Shown here in pieces: positions 35,359 to 44,811 of a stretch of 64,000 nucleotides of DNA. This DNA comes from an uncultured Flavobacteriaceae bacterium (GTDB taxonomy: Bacteria > Bacteroidota > Bacteroidia > Flavobacteriales > Flavobacteriaceae): NCBI GenBank assembly GCA_947486785.1, contig CANKUU010000008.1, positions 1 to 64,000 of the forward strand. The letters run 5' to 3'. The translations under genes and the position numbers were made by a program. How positions within the stretch are numbered: position 1 is the first letter of the stretch; the number at the start of each line of letters is the position of its first letter. The notes under the pieces were generated by a model. The model saw only the letters and a list, made by a program, of their open reading frames with translations. It had not been told where the DNA came from and did not search any database.

Positions 35359-37326
35359 ATGGCTAAAGATAATAATAGTTCAAATCCAAAAAAATCAAAA
35401 TTTAATTCTTGGTGGATTTACGGTTTAGTAGCAATATTGCTAATTGGTTTTCAATTTATTGGCAGTAATAGTTTTAATAATACCTCAGAAACCACAACTT
35501 CTCAATTACACGAGTTTTTAAGAAATGGTGATGTAGAAAAAATACTTGTCATTAATAATACGCGTCAAGCAAAAATTTTCCTAACACAAGAGGCGCTTGC
35601 CAAAGAAGAGCATAAAGATGTTACAGACAAGCCAGCACTTTTAGGTAGTGGCAACCCACAATACATGGTTAAGTTTGGAGATCCGCAAAACTTTGAAGAT
35701 GATATAAAAGCCATAAAAACCGAAAACAACTTAAGCACTAAGATTTTATTCGATAGTGAAAACAATCTATTTTTTGACATACTGGTTTCGGTTTTACCGT
35801 TTATACTAATTATCGGTATTTGGGTATATCTCATGCGTAGAATGTCTGGCGGTGGCGGTGGCGGCGCAGGAGGGCAGATTTTTAACATCGGAAAATCTAA
35901 AGCAAAATTGTTTGATGAAAAAACAGATACTAGAACTTCATTTAAAGACGTTGCAGGTCTTGAGGGTGCAAAAGAAGAAGTTGAAGAAATTGTTGAGTTT
36001 TTAAGAAATCCGGATAAATATACCTCCCTTGGCGGTAAAATACCAAAAGGTGCTCTTTTGGTAGGCCCTCCAGGTACTGGTAAAACATTATTGGCAAAAG
36101 CTGTTGCAGGCGAAGCCAAAGTGCCGTTTTTCTCATTATCAGGTTCAGATTTTGTTGAAATGTTTGTGGGTGTTGGTGCATCAAGAGTACGTGATCTTTT
36201 TAAACAAGCTAAAGACAAATCTCCAGCCATAATTTTTATTGATGAAATTGATGCTATTGGTAGAGCGAGAGGTAAAAATAATTTCACCGGTTCTAATGAC
36301 GAGCGTGAAAACACTTTGAATCAACTTTTAACTGAAATGGATGGCTTTGGCACTAATACCAACGTTATTGTACTAGCTGCAACCAACCGAGCAGATGTAT
36401 TAGATAAAGCCTTAATGAGAGCTGGTCGTTTTGATAGACAAATATATGTTGATCTTCCAGATATTAGAGAGCGAAAAGAGATTTTCGATGTGCATTTAAG
36501 ACCCATCAAAACAGCTGAAACCCTCGATTTAGACTTCTTAGCAAGACAAACACCAGGTTTTTCGGGCGCAGACATCGCAAATGTTTGTAATGAAGCTGCT
36601 TTGATTGCTGCTCGAAAAGAAAAGAAAGCGGTAAATAAGCAAGATTTTTTAGATGCTGTTGATCGAATTGTTGGCGGACTTGAAAAGAAGAACAAAATAA
36701 TAACACAAGGCGAAAAAGAAACAATAGCCTATCATGAAGCAGGTCATGCCACCACGAGCTGGATGCTAGAACATGCTGCGCCATTAGTAAAAGTTACCAT
36801 TGTACCAAGAGGACAATCATTAGGTGCAGCCTGGTATTTACCAGAAGAACGTTTAATTGTGCGTCCAGAACAAATGCTTGATGAAATGTGCGCTGCTTTA
36901 GGCGGTAGAGCTGCTGAAAAGGTTATTTTTAATAAAATTTCTACAGGAGCATTAAGCGATTTAGAAAAAGTAACCAAACAGGCAAGAGCTATGGTTACCA
37001 TTTACGGACTAAATTCTGAAATTGGAAATTTAACTTATTATGATTCTTCAGGTCAAGACTCTTATGGTTTCTCTAAACCATATAGCGAAGAAACAGCAAG
37101 AAAAATAGATCAAGAAATTTCAAAAATCATTGAAGAACAATACCAAAGAGCTATTGAAGTCTTAACAGAACATAAAGACAAATTAAAAACCTTAGCAGAG
37201 AGGCTGTTAGAAAAAGAAGTTATTTTTAAAGAAGATTTAGAAAAAATATTTGGAAAAAGAACTTTTGGTGACACCATTTTAGAAGACGTTACCGAGCAAA
37301 CAGAAGAAAACAGCAACGAGGTATAA
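35359..37326 (+). CDS. ftsH: ATP-dependent zinc metalloprotease FtsH
   Basis: 655 residues, usual length. Two membrane helices (about 16-34 and 136-156) flank a periplasmic domain, then a glycine-rich linker [13 protein letters not shown]+ module with Walker A GPPGTGKT (about 236-243), Walker [13 protein letters not shown], second region of homology RAGRFDRQ, and zinc site HEAGH at about 459-463. It degrades misfolded membrane proteins and regulators. Membrane-bound hexamer. Sits directly upstream of phospholipid synthesis genes, which fits its known control of LpxC and lipid balance in other bacteria (inference for this organism). Confidence 0.97.
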   Translation: MAKDNNSSNPKKSKFNSWWIYGLVAILLIGFQFIGSNSFNNTSETTTSQLHEFLRNGDVEKILVINNTRQAKIFLTQEALAKEEHKDVTDKPALLGSGNPQYMVKFGDPQNFEDDIKAIKTENNLSTKILFDSENNLFFDILVSVLPFILIIGIWVYLMRRMSGGGGGGAGGQIFNIGKSKAKLFDEKTDTRTSFKDVAGLEGAKEEVEEIVEFLRNPDKYTSLGGKIPKGALLVGPPGTGKTLLAKAVAGEAKVPFFSLSGSDFVEMFVGVGASRVRDLFKQAKDKSPAIIFIDEIDAIGRARGKNNFTGSNDERENTLNQLLTEMDGFGTNTNVIVLAATNRADVLDKALMRAGRFDRQIYVDLPDIRERKEIFDVHLRPIKTAETLDLDFLARQTPGFSGADIANVCNEAALIAARKEKKAVNKQDFLDAVDRIVGGLEKKNKIITQGEKETIAYHEAGHATTSWMLEHAAPLVKVTIVPRGQSLGAAWYLPEERLIVRPEQMLDEMCAALGGRAAEKVIFNKISTGALSDLEKVTKQARAMVTIYGLNSEIGNLTYYDSSGQDSYGFSKPYSEETARKIDQEISKIIEEQYQRAIEVLTEHKDKLKTLAERLLEKEVIFKEDLEKIFGKRTFGDTILEDVTEQTEENSNEV

Positions 37327-37406
37327 CTTTTTTTAAATCAATTGATAACTGCCTAATTTTAATAGGTAACTAATTTTTGTTGTTTTACTTGAATTTAAGA
37401 ATTTAA

Positions 37407-38018
37407 ATGGGGCTATTTGATAAATTATTTGGCGGAGGCAAAAAAAAGGTTTCTTCAGAAACACAAGAAACTAGAGGGCTTCACATGCCAGATCTTAATA
37501 TACCTATAGATGAAAAATTTACCATATATTTTAAAAAGAATGGTGGAAAATTTATCTATTGTGATTCTTTCAAAGAAGTTTCTAATGCAGTACAGAGTAT
37601 TGTAGACGAAAACAGTTGGCAAGATCATCCGTTCTTTGTCATGAACCCCACTTTAGTCAAAAAATTTTCTAAATACGGCTTAACCTTCACCAAAAAAGCG
37701 AAGGATAGTGAAGTATTCTTTACCACTTGCGAACATTTAATTGCGCAAAATGGATCTATTCTGGTTTGTTCGAACCAACTACATGAGAAAAAACTAAATG
37801 AACTACCGGATAATATTATCGTTTTTTCTACCACAAGCCAAATCGTTGAATCAATAGGAGAGGGTCTTAAAAAAATTAAAAAAAAATATGGCCGAAGTAT
37901 ACCGGCAAACATTACCACACTAAAACACTTTCAAGCAAACAAAGAAAACTCTGATGATTTTCTTACCTATGGCAGTAGCTCTAAAAATCTCTATTTATTA
38001 CTTTTAGAGGACTTATAA
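37407..38018 (+). CDS. LUD-domain protein (LutC/YkgG-like)
   Basis: 203 residues. Starts MGLFDKLFGGGKKKVSSE and carries the LUD fold: VVDENSW..HPFFVMNPTLVKKFSKYGLTFTKKAKDSEVFFTTCEHLIAQNGSILVCSN and a C-terminal GEGLKKIKKKYGRSIP. LUD domains occur in the LutABC lactate-utilisation proteins; this one is a lone domain with a basic flavobacterial N-terminus and no lutA or lutB next to it. Position between ftsH and cdsA is conserved in relatives (memory) and its role is unknown. Confidence 0.82.
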   Translation: MGLFDKLFGGGKKKVSSETQETRGLHMPDLNIPIDEKFTIYFKKNGGKFIYCDSFKEVSNAVQSIVDENSWQDHPFFVMNPTLVKKFSKYGLTFTKKAKDSEVFFTTCEHLIAQNGSILVCSNQLHEKKLNELPDNIIVFSTTSQIVESIGEGLKKIKKKYGRSIPANITTLKHFQANKENSDDFLTYGSSSKNLYLLLLEDL

Positions 38019-38019
38019 T

Positions 38020-38841
38020 ATGACACAAATTGTAAGACGTTCGTTAACTGGTTTGGTTTATATTATTTTACTGCTATCTGCCGTATTTCTTAATTCTAAT
38101 GCATTTGATTTTCTCTTTATGACCTTTGGTCTTGCTTGTCTATATGAATACAAGCGACTGGTACAATTAAAGGGTTATCATGTTTTTATAGCTTATCTAT
38201 TACTGTGGTGGGTTTTTATTTACCTAATACCAGATCAGGTTTTTTTAAATGATAAAATGCTGCTTTTACCACTAATTGTTTTAACTCTTATTGTTGACTT
38301 TATTTTATTAGGATATCTGTTTTCAAGAAAAGAAAAATTCTTTACAAAGTTTCAAAAATTCTTTATTGGTCTTTTTTATATTGGTGGCGGATGCATTTTT
38401 CTTACCATGATACCCTACAAAGACAATAGTTTTGTTCAACTATTAATTGTTGGTATTTTTATACTGATTTGGGTAAATGACACCTTTGCATATCTTGTCG
38501 GATCGGCCATTGGTAAGACAAAACTTTATGCACAAGTTTCACCAAAAAAAACCGTTGAAGGTAGTATAGGCGGATTATTCTTTTCTATAATTGCTGCTTA
38601 TATCATCTCACTTTATGCACCAACGATAACTACTAACCAATGGATAATTCTTGCAATAGTTATTGTTTTTTCGGGTAGTTTAGGCGATCTTGTAGAGTCT
38701 AAATTTAAAAGAGTTGCTGGTGTAAAAGATAGTGGTGCTATTTTACCCGGGCACGGCGGAATGCTAGATCGGCTCGATAGTCTAATATTTGCTGCTCCAT
38801 TTGCTTATTTAACTTTAAATATTTTTACTTATGTTTCATAG
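38020..38841 (+). CDS. cdsA: Phosphatidate cytidylyltransferase
   Basis: 273 residues with about eight membrane helices. The CDS signature is complete near the C-terminus: SGSLGDLVESKFKRVAGVKDSGAILPGHGGMLDRLDS (about 224-261), with WVNDTFAYLVG-IGKTKL upstream. Produces CDP-diacylglycerol in the inner membrane, the branch point for phosphatidylserine/ethanolamine and acidic lipids. One base after the LUD gene, and overlaps psd by 11 bases: tight translational coupling. Confidence 0.96.
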   Translation: MTQIVRRSLTGLVYIILLLSAVFLNSNAFDFLFMTFGLACLYEYKRLVQLKGYHVFIAYLLLWWVFIYLIPDQVFLNDKMLLLPLIVLTLIVDFILLGYLFSRKEKFFTKFQKFFIGLFYIGGGCIFLTMIPYKDNSFVQLLIVGIFILIWVNDTFAYLVGSAIGKTKLYAQVSPKKTVEGSIGGLFFSIIAAYIISLYAPTITTNQWIILAIVIVFSGSLGDLVESKFKRVAGVKDSGAILPGHGGMLDRLDSLIFAAPFAYLTLNIFTYVS

Positions 38842-39505
38842 AGAGGGTCAAACAATTATATTGACCACTTTTTTTAGCGTTTGTGCAATAGTTTTAATCA
38901 GTCAATACTTTGTAGACCTTACTTGGCTGAGGTTAGCGCTTCAAATTACCGCTATAATAGTTTTAATTTTAATTCTACAATTTTTTAGAAACCCAAAGCG
39001 TCTTGTTAATCCTAATTTTGATGAAATTTTAGCTCCAGTCGATGGTAAAGTAGTTGTAATTGAAGAGGTAGAGGAAACTGAATATTTTAAAGACAAAAGA
39101 ATGCAAGTTTCAATTTTTATGTCGCCCACCAATGTACATGTTACTAGGTACCCCGCAAGTGGTACTATAAAATATTCAAAATACCACCCAGGTAAATATC
39201 TCGTTGCTTGGCATCCAAAATCTAGCACAGATAATGAGCGAACTACGGTAGTAATTAACACGCCAAAATTTGGTGAAATTTTATATCGCCAAGTGGCAGG
39301 TGCTTTGGCCCGTCGTATTGTAAACTATGCTGAAAAAGGCGATAATGCACAACAAGGTCAAGATGCTGGTTTTATAAAATTTGGTTCAAGAGTTGATTTA
39401 TTTCTACCCTTAAACTGTGCAGTAGCTGTAAAACTTAATCAAAAAGTGGTTGGGGCAAAAACCTGTATTGCAGCTATTATAGATAAAAAAGAACATGGTG
39501 AATGA
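38831..39505 (+). CDS. psd: Phosphatidylserine decarboxylase-family protein
   Basis: 224 residues, the short archaeal/Bacteroidota-type enzyme. Membrane helices at about 10-45, then LAPVDGKVVVIEEVEET, MSPTNVHVTRYPASG, and the self-cleavage site near the C-terminus KFGSRVDLFLP where the Gly-Ser bond is cut to give the pyruvoyl group (about 186-189). Converts phosphatidylserine to phosphatidylethanolamine. Overlaps both cdsA and the acyl-CoA-binding gene by 11 bases, so all three are coupled. Confidence 0.94.
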   Translation: MFHREGQTIILTTFFSVCAIVLISQYFVDLTWLRLALQITAIIVLILILQFFRNPKRLVNPNFDEILAPVDGKVVVIEEVEETEYFKDKRMQVSIFMSPTNVHVTRYPASGTIKYSKYHPGKYLVAWHPKSSTDNERTTVVINTPKFGEILYRQVAGALARRIVNYAEKGDNAQQGQDAGFIKFGSRVDLFLPLNCAVAVKLNQKVVGAKTCIAAIIDKKEHGE

Positions 39506-39761
39506 TAATTCTATAGTTTCAAAATTTGAAGATGCAGTAGCTTTTGTTAATAACTACACAACACCGCTACCAGCAGATTTATTATTAAAACTATATGCCT
39601 ATTACAAAATTGCAAATCAAAACAATAACAACCCAGGCAGCACTACCCCACTGATAAATGCTTTTAAAGCAAATGCTCTTTTTCAAGCAAAAGACATTAG
39701 CAAAGAAGAGGCGATGCTAAATTATATAGCTTTAGTTGAAAAAGAATTAAAAAGAAGTTAA
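39495..39761 (+). CDS. Acyl-CoA-binding protein
   Basis: 88 residues, the size of the free ACBP domain. Four-helix bundle pattern: FEDAVAFVNNYTTPLPADLLLKLYAYYKIANQ (with the Tyr and Lys ligand residues), and a final helix EEAMLNYIALVEKELKRS. The plant/animal WDAW-type segment is not conserved here. Carries long-chain acyl-CoA in the cytoplasm, supplying lipid synthesis. Last gene of the rsfS-psd transcript; 11-base overlap with psd. Confidence 0.88.
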   Translation: MVNDNSIVSKFEDAVAFVNNYTTPLPADLLLKLYAYYKIANQNNNNPGSTTPLINAFKANALFQAKDISKEEAMLNYIALVEKELKRS

Positions 39762-40139
39762 CTCTCTCTCGTAAACAGGTCTTTCGTACCTGAGATGAGT
39801 ACTTCTAAAGGCTAGCTAGATTACAAGCAAAAAAGTAAGCCTTAAAATTAGCCGTGCTTTTTCGTAGTAAACAAAAGACCAATTTTTCGGCTCTAATACA
39901 AACACTTTTAGGAGTATCCCAATTTTTAGAAATAGAACTAATTAAAAATGCCTCTGGATTTATTTTTTATGGGTCAATTTTCATGTTTATTTACGACCTA
40001 TTTTTCAATGCTACAGCTCGGTTTAGAGCATGTTTTCCATTGTCGCTGTTCTATTTTTTTTAGACTACCTGTTATAGTTCTCTCGACATTCTTTTTCTAA
40101 TCTCGAGGATATTCGCAGAATGTATATTGAAGAATATCC

Positions 40140-40760
40140 ATAATGTTGCTATTTGCTTGGTTTTAGCCTTTATGTTTTTGAAAAAGTAATGCTCTCTTTT
40201 TCCGTTTCAAAACTACCTTCTAAGCCTGCGGCCCTTCGCTTTGTTCTATAATCAGTGCTGATATATTATTTATAAAAGAACCGGCTATTTTTGGCACTAG
40301 CATATATGGCATCTGTGCCTTTCAATCTGGTTTTTGTCGTTCGGCGCATTTTGTAGTAAGATATAGTGCGTCTTTTTCATTTTAAAAATTTGCTACGAGG
40401 TGTTTTTATAGCCAAGACCTTGCAGATAGCCCATAGAAAAGGATAGCTCCACTCGACGCCTTCCCCATTAAAGCTTTTCGCTGCTAGGGTATCTGAGTTC
40501 ACTCAAGTAACAGTTGACATCTATCACAGTTCTATGCTTATCCGCTATATAAGGCTACTAAGAATAAAACAGAGCCTGCTGTAAGTTTCGGATATCGAAA
40601 TTATTCGCAAGTTAATAACGAATCTTATTGACAATTCTTTAGGTACTACAACCCTCAATACCAAGATGAATTCCGCAAAAGAACTGATAATCGATTTTGC
40701 AGTTGAGCTGCTCTACTAAACCAAAGGCGTTCATCAAATCGCTCCAAGTTATGCGTTTAT
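40140..40760 (-). pseudogene. Decayed transposase remnant
   Basis: Reading the minus strand in several frames gives consecutive pieces of one Bacteroidota transposase: LVEQLNCKIDYQFFCGIHLG (about 40660-40724), TVIDVNCYLSELRYPSSEKL (about 40471-40530, matching the family's DATCYESxxRFPTDVKLLWE), GEGVEWSYPFLWAICKVL then IKTPRSKF (about 40384-40470), and KEHYFFKNIKAKTKQ (about 40150-40195). The pieces are in the right order but interrupted by stops and at least two frameshifts. The conserved C-terminal half is not found. I compare from memory of the family. Confidence 0.7.
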
Positions 40761-40968
40761 TTTACTCAAATCATCTTCTAAAAAACGATTAAAAAAAGGG
40801 TTAAGGGGCAAATTCAGATTTTACAAACAAGCTTTAAACAAAAGTATAGCTACTATTAAAACTAAAAAAGCTCTAGTTGCCATGGGTATTCTGAATACAT
40901 TCTAAAAAAAAGAAGTAGACAATTTATATAACTATTCTTTATATTTCTCTTAATAGTATCTAAAGCAT

Positions 40969-41000
40969 AAAAAGCCCCAGTAATACTACTGGGGCTTTTT
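40969..41000 (-). terminator. Terminator of the nusB-yajC operon
   Basis: AAAAAGCCCCAGTA (40969-40982) and TACTGGGGCTTTTT (40987-41000) form a perfect 14-bp stem with a 4-base loop. It lies 22 bases after the yajC stop and is flanked by A/T runs on both sides, so it stops the minus-strand operon and may also act on plus-strand read-through. Confidence 0.92.
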
Positions 41001-41022
41001 CTCTACTATTTTTTTACCAAGA

Positions 41023-41316
41023 TTATTTCTTCTCGGCTTTAGGAGCATTAAGTTTTTTACTCATCTCCATGGAAAGAGCACTTCGGTCAAACTTTAACTT
41101 ACCGGCCATAGTTTCAATGACTAAAGAATTATCTTTATCATTTAATTCAAAAACTTTACCATGAAGTCCGCTTTTGGTAATCACTTTGTCACCTCTTTTT
41201 AAGCTCTCATTAAACTTTTTCTCTTCTTTTTGGCGTTTTCTTTGTGGTAAAATCATAAAGACAAAGAATACCACAAAAATGGCAATCATAAACGGCCATT
41301 GACCTAATCCTTCCAT
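41023..41316 (-). CDS. yajC: Preprotein translocase subunit YajC
   Basis: 97 residues: one membrane helix (about 7-24, FMIAIFVVFFVFMILPQRKRQKE), then a small beta-rich domain KRGDKVITKSGLHGKVFELND and a basic tail. Accessory component of the SecYEG-SecDF translocon in the inner membrane. Last gene of nusB-DUF1573-yajC; 22 bases after the lipoprotein gene. Confidence 0.96.
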   Translation of the reverse strand: MEGLGQWPFMIAIFVVFFVFMILPQRKRQKEEKKFNESLKRGDKVITKSGLHGKVFELNDKDNSLVIETMAGKLKFDRSALSMEMSKKLNAPKAEKK

Positions 41317-41338
41317 AAAATAAATGTTCTATATTAAA

Positions 41339-41815
41339 TTATTTTGCTGTTGGGCCTACGGCAGCAGCAGCATCAGCATTTATAAATGCTTTGATTCTTA
41401 AAAGTTCAGAACCTTTTTCTGTATTTGCTTTAACAGTAATAGTTTTTGTTACTTGGTTTTGGCCTTGTCCATTAAACTTTACTACCATTTCGCCAGAATC
41501 TCCTGGTGCAATAGGTGTATTTTTTGGATAAGTAGGCACAGTACAACCACAGCTACTTTTAGCGTCAGTAATAATTAAAGGACCATTACCCGTATTGGTA
41601 AATTTAAAAACCGTTTCTTGTGGAGTTCCTTTAGTTATGGTACCAAAATCATGCTCTGATTTTTCAAAGCTCATTACTGGCACTAATTTAGCAGCTTCAT
41701 CTCTTTCTGCAGCTACTGCTACATTGTCTGCGTTAACTTTACTTGATGCGTTTTCCTTACAGGAAACAAAAGCCAAAAGACTTAATAAACCTAATGTTAC
41801 GATTGCTTTATTCAT
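41339..41815 (-). CDS. DUF1573 lipoprotein
   Basis: 158 residues. Signal with lipobox FVSC at about 16-19. One DUF1573 domain, an Ig-like ASPM-SPD-2-Hydin-type fold: SEHDFGTITKGTPQETVFKFTNTGNGPLIITDAKSSCGCTVPTYPK, including the conserved CGCT. Widespread in Bacteroidota and predicted in the periplasm or on the outer membrane; function unknown. Lies between nusB and yajC in the same orientation. Confidence 0.9.
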   Translation of the reverse strand: MNKAIVTLGLLSLLAFVSCKENASSKVNADNVAVAAERDEAAKLVPVMSFEKSEHDFGTITKGTPQETVFKFTNTGNGPLIITDAKSSCGCTVPTYPKNTPIAPGDSGEMVVKFNGQGQNQVTKTITVKANTEKGSELLRIKAFINADAAAAVGPTAK

Positions 41816-41856
41816 TTTTAAATTATTTAGTACGGGAACAAAATTAGAAAAAAAAA

Positions 41857-42804
41857 TTACAATAGACCTCTTCCCATTTTATTAAGTCTACCGCTTACTC
41901 TATATTCTTTAACGAGTTTATCTAGAATTCCGTTTATAAAGATGCTACTTTTTGGTGTAGAATATTCTTTTGCAATCTCTAAAAACTCGTTAATAGTAAC
42001 CTTTTCGGGTATTGAGGGGAAATTTAAAAGTTCGCAAATTGCCATTTTTAATAGTATAGAATCTATGTCGGCAATGCGATCTTTATCCCAATTTGGTGTT
42101 TTACCTTCTATTTCTTTCTCTAATACATTGTCATTCAGCAAGGTTTTTGTCAACAAAAGTCTCGCATATTGCATATCAGAATCGTCTTTTATCAATTTTG
42201 GTAAAAAGAACGAAGCCTCTTGATCTACCTTAACTTTTTTTAATAATCTTAAAATAAATGTATTTATGATAGGAATATCGTCGACCCAAGTAAGCTTATC
42301 ATCCTCAAAATAGTCATATATTTTATCGTTTGGCGCAATCACTTTTTCAAATAAGACTTTAACTAATTGTCTATCCTCTTCATACGTACTCGTAGGGGTC
42401 TGCATGTATTCAACATACACTTCACTTTCTACAATTTCTTTATAAAGCAACTTTACATACTCATCGTTTAAATACCAATTCTCTAACTTTCGATGCGAAA
42501 ATTCATCTTTTAGCAATTGATTATTAGCAATTTGCAACAATAACTTATTCCTTATAAATTTCTCTTTATTTGGATAGCTATCTGACGCATTCTCTAAATA
42601 TTTTTTAGCAGAAAGAGCCACTTGGCTACTTGCAAAACCGTGTATTTCGCTTAATAGACTTAGCATTACCAAATACAAGGTGTACATATTTTCAATACTA
42701 CTTTTTAAAAATGCTTCTTGCTTTTCTAAAGAGTCATCTTTTGATTGGTGCAGCGCATAGATGCATTGCATCACTTTTACTCTTATATGTCTTCTTGTTA
42801 ACAT
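41857..42804 (-). CDS. nusB: Transcription antitermination factor NusB
   Basis: 315 residues, about twice the proteobacterial size and typical for Bacteroidota. The N-terminal MLTRRHIRVKVMQCIYAL keeps the RNA-binding arginine-rich start, and the helical NusB fold proper is clearest at about 215-305 (DRIADIDSILLKMAICELLNFPSIPEKVTINEFLEIAKEYSTPKSSIFINGILDKL). Binds boxA in rRNA leaders with NusE. First gene of the minus-strand operon, divergent from the ABC exporter. Confidence 0.95.
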   Translation of the reverse strand: MLTRRHIRVKVMQCIYALHQSKDDSLEKQEAFLKSSIENMYTLYLVMLSLLSEIHGFASSQVALSAKKYLENASDSYPNKEKFIRNKLLLQIANNQLLKDEFSHRKLENWYLNDEYVKLLYKEIVESEVYVEYMQTPTSTYEEDRQLVKVLFEKVIAPNDKIYDYFEDDKLTWVDDIPIINTFILRLLKKVKVDQEASFFLPKLIKDDSDMQYARLLLTKTLLNDNVLEKEIEGKTPNWDKDRIADIDSILLKMAICELLNFPSIPEKVTINEFLEIAKEYSTPKSSIFINGILDKLVKEYRVSGRLNKMGRGLL

Positions 42805-42845
42805 GTTAAAGAACTTTATATGATTCAGGATAAAAATATAGTTGA

Positions 42846-42853
42846 CAAAAGTA
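42846..42853 (-). promoter_or_regulatory. Candidate -7 element of the nusB operon
   Basis: On the minus strand TACTTTTG matches TAnnTTTG, 42 bases before the nusB ATG. A -33 TTG at the right distance is not evident, so this is a tentative assignment. Confidence 0.4.
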
Positions 42854-42912
42854 CTAATCTAATTTAAATAGTGCATCACCTCTTTGCTATTATGTTAAGT
42901 TATTTATAACAG

Positions 42913-42940
42913 TTGGTTTCGCCCTAAACCCCTACCTTTG
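42913..42940 (+). promoter_or_regulatory. Promoter of the ABC exporter gene
   Basis: TTG (42913-42915) and TACCTTTG (42933-42940) are separated by 17 bases, within the flavobacterial range. Transcription should start near 42946, about 35 bases before the ATG. Confidence 0.65.
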
Positions 42941-42981
42941 CAACTTAAAATACAGCGAACAAAAGATAGTATTATCACCAA

Positions 42982-44727
42982 ATGAAGGAGCTTAAACACC
43001 TTAATAAATACTTTAAAAGATATTGGTCTCAATTATTTGTTGGAATAATAATTACCATAATAGCACGTATTTTTCAGTTGGTATTGCCTTCTTATGTAAA
43101 TAAATCTATTGCTACGGTTGAATCTTATTTTAATAAATCGATAACCAAGCTAGAAGCCCAAGATTTACTTTTAGAGTTTATTTTAATTATCGTAGGTGCG
43201 TCGTTGCTCTCTGGCTTTTTCACCTTTCTTATGCGTCAAACCATTATTAATGTTTCTCGTTATATCGAATACGATTTAAAAAATGAGGTTTTTGATCACT
43301 ATCAATTTTTAAGTCTAAATTTTTACAAGAAAAATCGTACTGGTGATTTAATGAATCGTATAAGTGAAGACATTAATCAAGTTCGTTTGTACGCAGGCCC
43401 CGCAATTATGTACGGAATTCAAACCCTAACGCTTTTTGCATGTTTAATACCTCTAATGTTTATTAAGGCTCCTACCCTAGCCCTCTATACCTTATTGCCG
43501 TTGCCTATTTTATCTATATTAATCTATCAGATAAGTAAAATAATTCATAAAAGAAGTACTGTTGTTCAAGAGTATTTAAGTGCTTTATCCACCTTTACAC
43601 AAGAAGTTTTTTCAGGGGTAACCGTCATTAAAGCCTATGCCATAGAACCACAAATTAATGAAGAACTTAAAACACTTGCTTTAGACGGTAAAAATAAAAG
43701 TATGGCGCTAGCTAGAGTTAATGCTTGGTTTTTTCCACTAATGATTCTATTAATCGGTATTAGCAACATCTTTGTTATTTATATCGGAGGTAAGCAATAT
43801 ATTGCCGGTGAAATAGGAGTAGGTCTTATTGCGGAGTTTATTCTTTATGTAAATATGCTTACTTGGCCGGTTGCAATTGTTGGATGGCTAACTACTATAG
43901 TGCAAAGGGCTGAGGCATCGCAAAAAAGAATTAACGAATTTTTAAAGCAAGAACCAGAAATACAAAACCAAGAGCATTCTATTACACCAATTAAGGGTAA
44001 AATAGAGTTTAAAAATGTTTCATTTACTTATGAAGACACTAAAATTACTGCATTAAAAAATATATCTTTTACCGTTAATGTAGGGGAAACAATTGCTATT
44101 TTAGGAAAAACAGGCTCTGGTAAATCTACTATTTTAGATTTAATTGCACGCCTTTATGATGTAAGTTCTGGTGAAATTTTAATTGATGACGTACCTATTA
44201 AAAAATTAAACCTTTACAGCCTTAGAGAAGCTATTGGTGCAGTGCCACAAGACGCCTTTTTATTTTCCGATTCTATCAAAAACAATATTAGGTTTGGCAA
44301 ATATGATGCTACGGATGAAGAAGTGATACAAGTTGCTAAAAACGCAGTAGTTCATGACAATATTATGGCTTTTTCGCAAAAATATGAAACCGTCTTAGGA
44401 GAGCGCGGTATAACTCTAAGTGGTGGACAAAAGCAACGTGTTTCTATTGCGAGAGCCCTTTTAAAAGAGCCCAGAATTTATGCTTTTGACGATTGCCTTT
44501 CAGCGGTAGATACAGAAACTGAAGAGGAAATATTAAATAATCTTAAAAAAGCATCTCAAAATAAAACTACGCTAATCGTTAGCCATAGAGTTTCTTCCGC
44601 CATAAATGCGAACAAAATTTTGGTCTTACAGGATGGAGAATTACTGCAAGAAGGCACGCATGAAAGCTTAAACAACACCGAAGGTTTTTATAAAGAGTTG
44701 TACAAAAATCAACTTACCGAGAAATAA
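42982..44727 (+). CDS. ABC exporter, fused permease-ATPase (MsbA-like)
   Basis: 581 residues: six membrane helices in the first 310 residues, then one ATPase with Walker A GKTGSGKST (about 375-383), Q-loop VPQDAF, signature LSGGQKQR (about 479) and Walker B IYAFDDCLSAVD (about 498-509). The residue after the Walker B Asp is Asp rather than the usual catalytic Glu, as in one half of many asymmetric exporters. It works as a dimer to flip or export lipids, peptides or drugs; the cargo is not known. Divergent from nusB. Confidence 0.92.
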   Translation: MKELKHLNKYFKRYWSQLFVGIIITIIARIFQLVLPSYVNKSIATVESYFNKSITKLEAQDLLLEFILIIVGASLLSGFFTFLMRQTIINVSRYIEYDLKNEVFDHYQFLSLNFYKKNRTGDLMNRISEDINQVRLYAGPAIMYGIQTLTLFACLIPLMFIKAPTLALYTLLPLPILSILIYQISKIIHKRSTVVQEYLSALSTFTQEVFSGVTVIKAYAIEPQINEELKTLALDGKNKSMALARVNAWFFPLMILLIGISNIFVIYIGGKQYIAGEIGVGLIAEFILYVNMLTWPVAIVGWLTTIVQRAEASQKRINEFLKQEPEIQNQEHSITPIKGKIEFKNVSFTYEDTKITALKNISFTVNVGETIAILGKTGSGKSTILDLIARLYDVSSGEILIDDVPIKKLNLYSLREAIGAVPQDAFLFSDSIKNNIRFGKYDATDEEVIQVAKNAVVHDNIMAFSQKYETVLGERGITLSGGQKQRVSIARALLKEPRIYAFDDCLSAVDTETEEEILNNLKKASQNKTTLIVSHRVSSAINANKILVLQDGELLQEGTHESLNNTEGFYKELYKNQLTEK

Positions 44728-44811
44728 AGTTAACTATAATGTTGTTGCTTTAGCATTTTTTTTTCATTTTTGAAAGAACCTTATGTTACTAACAATTAGA
44801 CAATAAACAAG

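Larger units (their letters stand above)
39762..41022. other. 1.26-kb gene-poor island
   Basis: No intact gene. A plus-strand frame of 69 codons (39854-40063) lacks any similarity and is not called. The middle part holds a decayed transposase on the minus strand (separate entry) and the right end the yajC terminator. Local base composition is visibly less AT-rich than in neighbouring intergenic stretches. The island separates the end of the rsfS-psd operon from yajC. Confidence 0.6.

Noticed and set aside
35565-36314. 249-codon minus-strand open frame inside ftsH
   Set aside because: Shadow of the strongly conserved ftsH coding strand; composition is low-complexity and there is no recognisable domain. 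The same holds for the other antisense frames within ftsH at 36321-37316.
39854-40063. 69-codon plus-strand frame in the gene-poor island
   Set aside because: No similarity, no promoter, hydrophobic low-complexity composition, and it lies next to a decayed transposase; more likely chance.
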